64,000 nucleotides of DNA. Origin: Chloroflexota bacterium. GTDB lineage: Bacteria > Chloroflexota > Anaerolineae > Promineifilales > Promineifilaceae. The notes under the pieces were generated by a model. That model was not told the DNA's origin, made no database searches, and worked only from the letters and a program-made list of their open reading frames with translations. The translations under genes and the position numbers were made by a program. Position 1 is the first letter of the stretch, and every line of letters begins with the position of its first letter. The DNA lies in assembly GCA_018004935.1 (NCBI GenBank), contig JAGNBF010000021.1, positions 1 through 64,000 on the forward strand, in the 5' to 3' direction. Below, piece after piece: positions 1 to 12,000 of this stretch.

Positions 1-3000
1 CGGCGGGGGTGGTGGTGGCGGGGTAGGCGCACCGATGTTCACGTTGAGGGTGTAGGTTATGTTACTGCTGGTGGTGTCGCCGAACCGCTCGACGAGAATG
101 ATGTAATCCGCGGCCGCGCCGGTTTCATTCACACCCGTAACCGCCTCATCTACCAGGCCAGGGGTGTAGCTGGAATCTACCCAGGTGCCGTTCTGGAGCA
201 GGCCCAGGCCATAATTCTGGGGCAGGTTGGTCAGGGTCACATCCAACTGCTGGCCATCGGGCACGTTGATGGTGTAGTAATCTTGGGTGTCGTTCTGGTT
301 GGCGTTGGAGGTGCAGAGGACAGAACTGATAGAGCCGGTGCTGATCGCGGCCGCGGTCCCCGCACTATTATTCGGTTCATACGCATCCGCACATGGCTGG
401 GCGTAGGGCACACTCATCGCCAGGGCCAGGTTAGAACTGGGCGTCGAGAACCCGGTCAGGTAGAACACGCCGGGGTCCAGGTTGCTGACGCCCGAATAAC
501 TGCCTTCCAGCCGGGCCAGCGTGGTCGGATTACTGCCATCCAGGGCTGTTTTGACCAGGTTGAGGCCGCTGGTGTAATACAGTTCGTTGTTTAACGGGCG
601 GACAACCACCCCCCGTGTGGGGCCATCGAGGGTTGTTACCAATACGGTGACATCGCTCCCGTCACTATCGGCCCACAGCAGTTGTAATTGGGTGGGGTCA
701 AGCCAGTACAACTTCTGATGATACGGATCTACCACCAGATCATGGATTTCGCGGCCCGGCGGCGCGGCATAGACCACGGTCACATCCGACCCGTCCAGAT
801 TGGCCCGCCTGATCTGATCGATCACATCGCCGTTGTACAGACTGTGTTCCACCCAATAGACCCATCCGGCTATGGGATCAATGGCAATGGCCCGTTCATT
901 GGCAATGGTCGTGACCAGCGTCTGCACATCCGTACCATCCCCATTAGCACTCATCAGGTTGGTGACAACACCTAATTGGGGTTCCATCCAGTAGATGCGG
1001 CCGCTACTTTCATCCACCGCCAGCCCATTGGCAAAGCGCAGAATATTGTTGGGGTCGGCATCGGGGATAACAACTTCATGCCCCGTGCCGTCGAAGTTGA
1101 CGCGGACAATGCGCTCGAAGTTGTCGAGGATGTACATCTTGCCCCGTGTCAGGTCGCTGGCGATGGTCGGGCCACCCACCGCGCCATTCCCCATGGTAAT
1201 GGGTTCAATGGTGCGGGTGATGACGGCGACGCGGGTCAGATCGCTGGCGTTGCTGTAATAGACGTAAGGCGTATCACTGGTGGGAGCGGTGGGCGCACCG
1301 AGCGTCAGTTGGAACAGATAGGGCACCGCCCGTTGGCTCAGGGCATTGTTGGACACGGTGATCGTGACCCAGCCGGTGCTGGCGATGGCGAATTGCCCTT
1401 GTGTGCCGGTGTTGACCGTGCCCAGCGAACTGACCGCCAGGGTGGAGCCGGTGCTGTTGGTGGGATAGTTGAGGGTCAACTGTTGCCCGGCGATGGCCCA
1501 GATGTGGTAGGTGTCTACATCGCTGTCGCTGCACAACGAGGCCCGGACGCGGCTGTTGTTGCTCAACAAGGTCGCTTCGCCCGTGCTGTCGTTGGGTTCG
1601 TAGGTATCACTGCTCACACAGCTTTCATCCGTCACCAGTAGTTGGTACTGGCTGGTGGTGGGGGTGAGCGGCACATGGGAGACGGCGATAGTCCAGCGGC
1701 CGCTGGCGTCTAATGTGACCTGACTGCCGTAGGCCGGGGTAGCCCAGGCCGTACCGCTGGGATCGTAGAGGGTGAGGGTGTAGTTGTCCGGGCGGATGGG
1801 CAGGTCAATGGTGAGTTGTTGCCCGTCCAGGCCGTCGAAGCCGTACATGTCTACGTCGTTGCTGTAGCAGAGCGCGGCCGCAATGGGTGTATCCAGCGTC
1901 AAATCGGTCGCCGTGCCAATTGTGCCATTACCACCCGGAGCGGGGGCGTCGTAGGGATCAGCGTAGTAGCAATCCACATCGCCGGGATCGGGCGGGGGCG
2001 GCACATCACCCAGAGTGAGGGTGAGCTGGTACTGATCGTAGTTTTGCACCGGCGTACCGCTCATCACCAGGATGTCATACACAACCGGGGCGCCGCTGGT
2101 GTTGCTGATCACCCCAATTTCATCGCTGAGACCGGCGTTGTCGCTGAACGCGGCCGCGTACCCATTGGGGTGAATGATGACCAACCGGTAATCAGCAGGC
2201 AGGTTCGTCAAGGTGGCGGTCAGCACTTTCTGATCCGCCAGCGTGACGCGGTAATAATCCATATCCGTGGGGTTGGGGACGACGGTGTTACACAACGCCC
2301 CGGTGGCTACCGTTTGCGTGATAACCGTCAACGGGGTGGCCGTGCCACTGTCGTTGTTCGGTTCGTGGATGTCGGCCAGGGCGCAGGGGCTGACAATCGG
2401 GGTGTTGTAACCGAAGGCCAGGGATGAGCCGGGTGTGCCGATGGGCGTGTTGAGGTACGTGCCGGGGTTGAGGTTGCTTGGCCCCAGGTACGTGCCAGAG
2501 AGCGTGGCGATTGCGGCCGCGCCCGAACCATCCAACTGCGCCTGCATCATGTCCGTGCCGTTGCTGTAGTACAAGGCATTGTCCAGCGGCTGGAGGGCCA
2601 CACCCCGCGCCCCAGCGGCGAGGCCAGTGACGAGGGCGGTGACGCCTGTGCCGTCACTGTTGGCCCGGAACAGCGTTTGCTGGTTGGGATCCAGCCAGTA
2701 CAGCGTTTGGGCATAGGGATCGAAGGCCAGATCACGCACCTGATTGCCAGAGGTGGCGGTGTAGAGCGTAAAGACGTTGTTGCCGTCTAGATCACTGCGT
2801 CGGATGGTGTCGTTTTCTGTCCAGTAGAGATACCCTTTGATGGGGTCTACCACCAGACTGTCGCGGCTGGGGCCGTTGCCGACCACCTGCACCGTGCCCG
2901 TACCATCGCCGTTGCTCCGCATGATAAAGGAGGCGGTGCTGGCGGAGGCGCCGGTGGGTTGTAACCAGTAGACGCGGCCGCTGGCTTCATCTACCGCCAG

Positions 3001-6000
3001 TGCCACATGGGGCAAAGAGACCACCCCGCCAGGGTTGGCGTCGGTGATGATCGTTTGCGGGTTTGTACCGTACAAATCGGTCCGAATGATACTGTTGGCT
3101 CCCAGGTCGTAGAAGTAGAGCCAGCCCCGAGTGGTGTCTGTTGCCAGGGTGTCCCAGGTGATGGCCCCGCCATCCACCAGGAGCGGCTCGACGATGTGAT
3201 CGGCGCTGAGGGCCACACGGGTGAAGTGGAAGGCGTCGGTGTAGTAGACGTAGGGGGAGCCAGTATTGGGGGCAGACGGTGCGGCGACCTGCCATTGGAA
3301 CATGTACAGGGCATCACTGCCGCTCAGGCCGCTGTTGGCGACGGTGAGGGTGTACCAACCGGCACTGCTCAGGTCGAATTTGCCTTGTGTGCCGGGGTCG
3401 AGCCGTCCCAGTTCGCCGCTGGCCCCATTCAGGATGATGGTGGCGTTGGCGGGGTTGGCCGGGTAGTTGAGCGTCAACTGCTGGTTGGCCCCACTTTGGA
3501 AGGTGTAGTAATCCAGGTCTGCGGCCGCGCACAATGAGGCAAACACCCGCGACGTTCCGGTCAGGTCAGCCGCCAGGGCCGCCACATTGTTCGGCTCGTA
3601 GCTGTCGTTCTGACCACAGGTGAGGTCGGTGACGAGCAGTTGGTACGGGCTGTCGGTGGGGGTCAACACGTTATCGCGGACGAGCACACGCCATTCACCG
3701 GCCACATCCAGTGTGACCTGCGGGGCATAGTTCGGCGCGGTGAACGATTGGCGGAAGGAGCCATCGGGCGCGTAGATCAGGATGCTGTAATCGGCCGGGC
3801 GGGTGGGCAAATCGAGCGAAACGACCTGCCCGGCGGTGGCCGTAAATTTGAAGAAGTCGCTGTCGTTTTCGTAACAGAGGGCACCCTGGATGGCTGTGCC
3901 GACGGTCAATGGGGTAGCGTTGGCGAAGGTGTGGTTGCCATCTTCACCGGGCAGGTCGTTGGGGTCAACGGCCAGACATTGGGCGTTGGTATAGCCATTG
4001 GGCGGCGCGACGCCCAGTTCGATTTCTAGCTGGTAGGTGTCGAAGCTATTCACTGGCTCGCTGGGGAAGACGGTCAGGGTGTAGGTTACGGCGTCGGTGG
4101 GTTCGTAGTTGGCGGCGACGACCTGCTCGGCGAGTGTGCCGGTTTCACTGCTGACATCTACCGTAAAATCACCCCGTTGGATGTACAGGCCATAATTGGC
4201 GGGCAGTGAGGAGAGGGTGGCGGTGATGGCCTGCCCGGCGGGCACAACGACCTGGTACACGTCTTTGTCCAGATTGAGGGAAGGATCACTGCTGGAGCGA
4301 CAGAGCGCGGCCGCGTAGGTTCCCGCCGTCAGTGTCGTAGCCGTAGCCGGGGTGTCGTTCAGTTCATACGGATCGGCGGCGACACAGGGGCTGGCGGCAT
4401 AGGGTGTAGACAGACCATAGGCCAGGTTGGAACTGGGCGGGTTGATGTAAATGAACGGGAATACCGTCGGGTTGAGGTTGCTGACGCCGTAGTACCGTTG
4501 GTTGCCCAGCCAGACGACTTCCGTCTGACCGTTGCCATCCAGTTCGGCCTGATACAAACTGCCATATTTGCTGTAGTAAAGGGTATTTTGGGCCGGGAGC
4601 ACCACCAGACCACGCGCATCAGAACCGATATACATGTCCAACGCGACCAGATGCCCCCCTTCGCTATCGGAGCGGAAGAGGGTTCCGTCATCGGTTATGC
4701 CATCAATCCAGTACAATTTTTGGGCGTAGGGATCGAGGGTGAGGTCGCGGATTTGGGCACCCGCGGCCGCGGTGTAGACCACCTGCACATTACTGCCATC
4801 GGGATTACTGCGGTAGATGACATATTGCCGCTGTTGGCTGTCCAGCCCCACCCAGTAGAGCCGGTTGAGGATGGGGTCAAAGAGCAGACCCTTCTGCCCG
4901 TAGACGATGGGCACAACGGTTTGTACGTCGCTCCCATCGTTGTTGGCACTGCGGATGCGGGTGTAGACCATCGTTACCACTTCGGTCCAATAGACGCGGC
5001 CGCTGGCCGTATCCACCGCCACACTCAACTCCACATCCTGGTTCGGCATGTTACTGGGATTGACATCGGCAATGATGGTGTAGCCTGTGCCATTCAGGTT
5101 GACCCGCGCCAGTTGCTCCAGGGCATTGCTGATGAAGACATAACCCCGGGTGTTGTCAATGGCGAAAATCGCGCCACCCGTGCCGCCGTTATCAAATTGG
5201 ATGGGTTCCGGGTTGGGCGCACCAATAAGCGGCACACGCACCAGTTCGCTGAGGGTGCTGTAGTAGACGTAAGGCACACCGGGCAGAGCGGCCAGGGTGG
5301 GAGCGGCGGTGATGCTGTTGCTGGTGGCGCTGTTGTCGGCGGGGTTGGCGTCGGCGGTGGCACTGGCCACGGTGGCCGTAGCGCTGAGTTGGGTCAGGGT
5401 GCTGGCGGCAATGGTGAAGCTGATGCTGATGGTTTGTTGTTCCAGTGACGGGAAACGGCCCAGATCACAGGTGACGGTGGTGGACGCGGCCGCGCACGTG
5501 CCATTAGAACCGATAAACGTCGCCCCACTGGGCAGAGCCAACGTCAGGTCGGTGCTATCGGCGGGCAGACCGCTGTTGTTGCGAACAACCACATCGTAGC
5601 GTGAACTGTCGCCATCCAGCATAACCAGTGCCGGTGAGGTCAGGCTGACCGCCAGATCGGGTTCGGTTTGTACGGCCTGCTCGGTTTGGGTGACGGCCAG
5701 GGCGGTTAGCTGACTGCTGAGGCGAGCCTGCGTACCCACTGGGGCGGGGGTCTCATCGCGGAAATTACCGAAAATGGAGAACGATCCGCCTGTCTCACCC
5801 CGCACGATGGTTTCGCCCACACTCACGTAAACCGCATTGCCTGTGGCGGGGATGTACAGATGGGGCAGGGGGTTCGTCCGTATGCCGGGATAGCTGGTGT
5901 TCAGGTCCAGCGGTGCCACGGTAAAGGTGGCTCCACCAAACGGCTGTCCATACACATGTGAACCTGTCCAGGAGCTATCAATGGCTGTCCAGTAGGCGGT

Positions 6001-9000
6001 GCCATTGACCACCGCCACCGATTCCACATCCATGCCGCCGGTCTGGTCTACGCAGAGGGTCGGGTCAATACCTGAGCCGACATTCTGGTAGAAGTTGGCG
6101 TAGGTACAGCCCGCGCCTACTCCGGCAAGGAACTGGGGTGACGTGCCATTGAGTTGGGTGGCAACGACCAGGGAGTGATTGAAGATGGTGACGCCGGGCA
6201 CGGGCCGGTCAAAGCGGAGCCGCCGTTCGCTGAGGATAAGGCGGCCATGGAGCAAATCTACGGCCACATCACCAATTTGATGGTAGGGGCGGTTGCCACC
6301 GACGAAGCCAGGATCGTCCGGTACGGCGTAGATAACCTGGGGCAAGGTTCCGTCCAGGTTAGCCCACCACAGTTGGTAGCCTTGTGTCCAGTACAGCTTG
6401 TTGCCCACCGGATCAATGGCAATTTGTAACGCTTCGGGGGCGTAGGCGCTAAGGCTGGGGACGATTTGCTGGACGCTGGAGCCGTCGAGGTTAGCCCGCC
6501 AGATAGACGCGGGCTGGTTGTACGCGCCACTGTTCATTTCCGCCCAGTAGAGTTTGCCGTGTGCTTCGTCAATGACGATGTCGGTGATGATTTGGCCGGG
6601 CCGTTCGATGAGCATTTCCCGGTTTTGGGGATCGCTCATGACGGTGCGCTCGATGCCGTTGGGCAGTGAGCCAACGGGTTTGAGCTGGTTTTGGCTGGTG
6701 CCGATGTAAGCGACGGTTTGGGGGGGGACTGCGGCCGCGCAATGGCCAAACGCATCACACGCCCGGATACTGATCTGGCTACTCTGGAAACCATTTTGGG
6801 TACAGGTGGCCTCGATACCCGTCAGTCTGGCGTTTTCTTGCTGAGTAAATTCCAATTCCGTCGGGTCAGTCTCATACCGCAACTGGTTGGTGTCCAGGTC
6901 GCAAACGAAGTCGTAGTCGGTGGTGGTCAGGTTGGCATCGTAGGCCGCCCCAGTGAACAGGGTTTGGGCCGCACTGCCGGAGCCGCTGTAGGCTACCGCC
7001 ACGTTGAAGGTGGGGGCTTTGGTGTCAATGGGGCCACGGAATTGGGGCCATGTGCCCCGGCTGTCACTGCGATTGCCGATGGTGTCGGCGGCCCGCATGT
7101 CAATCTGGTAATACCCTTCGATGCCCAGGGGGACGGTGTAGGCCCAGGTGGCCGACAAGGGGGAGCCATCGGGAATGAAGGTGACGGGTTGCCATTGGCG
7201 GTAGAGGGAGGCGGCGACGGTGGCGTTCATGTCGCCCTCGTAGACCACCACATCGTCTAGTTTACCGGTGAAGTAGGGGGTCGCGGCCGCGGGCGAATAA
7301 CCTACCAGCACCGCATCCGGCGTGGTAAAAGTCGAGCCGGTGGTCGGACTGCTCACCGCCAGTTCCCCATCCAGGTACAAACCGTTGCCATTATCCCCCA
7401 GGGTATGCACGATTTGATGCCACTGCCCATCGTTGTAACTGTTATCCACCGAACAGCGCAGTTCGCGGGTAGCTGGCCCGGTGATAAAGCTCACACACAC
7501 CTTACCCGCATCCAGGAAGATGTCATGATCATGTTCGGTCAGGGTGGGGAAATCACCCTGTACGGAGCTAAAGAGGCCACAGTTGGCGCAGGTGGTGTTA
7601 AACCAGAGGGCGATAGTGCGTTCGGTGGCAGGCAAGGACAGGTCCTCAAAACTACGCACGATGTCGTTGCCGTCGAACTGGGCGGCTGTGCCATCCGTGC
7701 CGCTCACATAACTGTCCGGGCAGGTATCATCCAGGCAGTAGATCTGTGTCTGCTCGCCGCCCACATTATTAAACAGCACCGTCTCCGGCAAATCGTTTAA
7801 GGGCAGATGGAGCCAGGTTTGGGAGGTGGCGAAAACGGTTTCCGCCGAGACAAAGGCAATTTCCACCCCGGAGACAGCCGTATACTCATCCTGCACCGTT
7901 CCGGTCAGGACAATGCCATCCGTCAGTTGGAAATCATCCCCATGAGAGAGCAAATCCACCGTGGGTGGGGTCATATCTACCACAAACGGGACGATTTGGG
8001 TGACGGCATTGCCGGTGGGCAGGGCGTTGTCCCGGGTGGTGACGGTCATCGTGATCGGCCCGGTGGGGTTGGGGTCGTTGTTAAAGGCGATGTCATCAAA
8101 GGGATAATCTAGCGTCCAGGCTCCGGAAGGATCCGTGACGGTGACGGCGCGGCTGGAACCAATCTGCACCGATACCTCGCTCACACCCGCCAGAGCGTCA
8201 CTACTGTTACCCGTGAGGGCCATCGTCCAGTTGCCCTCGGCATTACGCCGCACCACGCGGGTTTGCCCGGCACTCAGGTCGAAGGTGGTGACGGGTGATA
8301 CCCCGTCAATCGTCAGGCTAAAGTTGCCGGTTCGGGTATGGCCGACGGCATCGGTGACGCGCACGGCAATCGGGATACTGCCGGTGGGCTGGTTGGGCAC
8401 GGACACCGGGAAAGCCCACATACTGGTTCCGGTGGCGGTGATGTAGGCCCCGCCGTTGACGCTGACTTCCACCAGGGCTATGTACGAAGTGGGATCGCTG
8501 GCGGTGCCACCGATAATCACATCTACGTTGGGTTCGACGAAGTTGCCCAGGGTGAGGCTAGGGGCGTCGGGGTTGTCGTTGTCAATGATGACCCCCACCG
8601 GGTTGTCCAGGATGATGTCGGTGAAGGGGGGTAAGGGGGTTGTCCCCACAGGCACAACATCGGCGGCGACGCCGGTGGTGATGGTCACGTTGGTGCTCCC
8701 GGCGATGGCCGTCGCATTGCGGACAATGGAGGTGCTACCACTGGGCAAAAGGGTGAAGTTACGCGCCTGGGTTAAGCCGCCCAATTCTACCGGCAGGGTG
8801 GAGGTGAAACGTCCCCCGGCCAGTAGGGAATTTTGGGGCAGGCCATTGAAAACGGTCGTGGTGATGGTCGCCTGAGCGGAAACCGCCAACACCAGGTCCT
8901 CATCATTCATGTAGGTGTATAACCGCACCGGGGAATCGTTGAACACAGCGGGGTGGAAGGGGAAGAGCACCGGGTCAAGCTGGTTGAGGCGATATTCCGT

Positions 9001-12000
9001 GCCATCGCTGATACCATCTTTATCCGCATCCCGTTGCAAGGGGTCGCTGGTGACGCGGAAGGTGTAACCGGCAATCGTAACCAGGTAGCCGTTGACTTCC
9101 TGAGTATCGGTCAGGCCGTCGCCATCGGTATCGGCGCGGTTGGGGTTGGTGGAGTAGCGGATTTCCAGGGCGTCGTTCAGGCCGTCACTATCTTTGTCGG
9201 TGAGGGTGAGGCTGGAGCCGTATTCGATTTCCACCTGATCCGGTACGCCGTCGCTGTCGGTATCCCAACGGGTATCGTTGGGGTCTTGGAGACGGGGAAT
9301 GCCGTCGCCGTCGAAGTCGGTCTGGACGCCGAGGGCACTCCAGTTGTAGAACGCGGTAATGCTGTTGGGCAGGATGTCTAACACAAATTTACCGGTGAGA
9401 TCGGTGCTGGTGGGGGTTTTGGCGGTTTTGTGCGAACAAACGCTAAACCAACAGTCATAGCGGGGCAAAGCCATGCCGATGTTTAACCAGAGGGGGAATT
9501 CCCGGTTGATCTGGGGGGTGGTAAATTCGTAGACGGGGGAGAGGATGGTGTCGAAACGGGCCGCTTCCCACAACACTTTGGATTTTTCTAAAGGCACGAG
9601 CCAGCCGACGCCCGGAGAGGGGACAAGGGCTGTGGCCATGTCATAGGGCCAGGCGTCCCACCAGATGGTGCGGCCGCGTTCCGTGTTCAAGGTTGTTTTG
9701 GATGTCGTCAGGGAGTACACCACCGAGGCTGACTGCAAATCTTCGGCGGTGTAAAAACTGTCATAATGATAAACCACACTCGGTTTAGGCCAGGTGTGAC
9801 GAACGCGGGTGAACATTTCCGCCTCGAAACGGACACTGTTGCCCACCACCAAACCCTGTTCCGGGTGGGTGAGGTTCATGTTCAGGTCTTCAATATTGGA
9901 GATGGGTGGTTTGCCAGAGAGGTCAATCATCACCTCACCCTGGTACACCCAGTCCGTAATCGCCTGGGTGATCGCCGCTATCAACCCGAAATCACAAACT
10001 GCCTTCACCCCAGCCTTGCAGATAATGAGAGTGAACAGATCAAAGATAGCAAAAACGGCCAGGACGATAGACCCCACAACGGTCAGGGATATGACGAACG
10101 TAATGATGGCGACAAGGGTAGCGGCAATGGCCCCCGCCAGTAAGTTGTAGAATTCGACACTGCCAATCGGAACCTTGCCGATTAAAGAGAAGAACATGAT
10201 CCAACTGACGCCGATGCCCACAAGCATCCCAATAGCCCCCGCTTTGAAGGCCATGCTCTTGAAACTTTGGAATGAGAACAAGACCTTGACTTTGATGAGA
10301 AAAGCAGCCTCATCTGGGAAAGCGGCTTTGACGGCATTGGTGATTTCCGAAAGGGTGATCATGGTGTCCAGGACCTGACCGACCGTTGCCGTAGCCTGGA
10401 CGATAATTTCACCCGCGACACGCCCTTTGGTGTTCATTAAGATGAGGCCAGCAATCCCCCCCAGTAATAAGGCGGCATTGAAGGCAACAAATCCCAATCG
10501 GTAGTTGGTTGCGGCATTTTCAAGGACCAAATCGTAGGCCCCACCACCCGTATTGTCCACTGGGGCTTTGAAGCCAACATAACTATAGAGCCGGACTAAA
10601 TCAAAGATGTCAACGAACTGTTCACTATTGAAGCGAACTTGTTGGATGAAGCGGTTGGCAACACCCTGGATAGCTTGATTATAAGCGTTGTAAATCTTCT
10701 CATCGCTTATGTCTAGGGGTTTGAAGAACTGTTGTGCCCCTTGTAGTGTACCCATCAGCGTGTAATTACTGTTAGTATCAGTGTTAATGACTTTACTACT
10801 GCCGTTGGTCATCGTCACAACTGTCACCGTACTGAAAAAGGCGGATGCCTCGACAACTTCTGGCCCATTGTTCTCTGCGGGCAGGCCAGCCGTTGTAGCG
10901 GCGAAGCTGGCACGGACATGGTCGGCATAGTCGGCCATGGGGTAGGCTTCCCAGGCGGCCTGGGTGGTGTTGTAGCGATAGGGGACGATTTTGTACCCGG
11001 CGGTGGCCATGACCGGTTCGTTGGTGAAGTTTACGGCCAGAGAGTGGCCTGTCCACCGGACGAGGTTGGTGAGATTACGGGCATCCATATTCAGAGCGCG
11101 GAGATGATCTTCACGCACATACATCAAATGGGGGATTTGTACACCACTGCCCTGAAAACGGGTGGTGAGAATTTGTGGGGTAATCTGGCTCCCTGCCTCA
11201 AATAAAGCCTGATCCTCGTGAGTAAAGGTGTGGGTCTGAACCCGCAAATAGTCACCGATGCCCCACCGTTGGCTGGATGTGATGCCGGTGTTGGTAGGGT
11301 GGTTCCAGCGGCGATAAATTTCGTTAATGGTGAGGTCGCGTTGACCGTTACCGACGCATTCGCCATCATTGTTGACGAAATCGCAGTCGCGGTTGACCAT
11401 GAAACTGCCTTCCAAGCCATTCACCATCTGGAACAGGGCGTCGTCGTCGTTCAGGGCTACGTCAACGGCAGGGTCTTCATAGACAATCGCCATTTGTGTG
11501 CCGCGTGATTCGTGGACATTGAAACCAGTCAGATAGAAGTCGTCGGTGTAGGCGTGCAAAACCGTAAAGTTGTTTTCGCCGACCCCGTTACCCGCCTGAA
11601 TGGTTGTCCGGGCGTCCTTGGCGTCGTCGTAGAATTCATTGAGAACGTTGACGACCCAGACCATGCGGGCCTGTTGGGGTGTCCAGTTCGCCGCGGCCTG
11701 ATAGATCAGTTTGGCCTGAAAGGCAACTTTGGCTCCGGTGACCGGGTCTTCGACCAGATTGAGGGGGATATAGGCAAAGTAAGAACCATCACCCGCCGGT
11801 TGAATGGCGATACCGTATTTTTCCAGCAGGGCCTCATCCAGGGCGTTGCCCGATGTGCGGGGCAAATTGCTGAGATCGGGCAGGGCCACTTCGAGCATGG
11901 GGACGAACTTGATTTCCCCGTTGTCGTCGGGGGACATGGTACAGTTGGAGCCGCCGGTCTTAACGCAATGGTCGAAGAAGGTGGCGTTGTCCCAGTCTTG

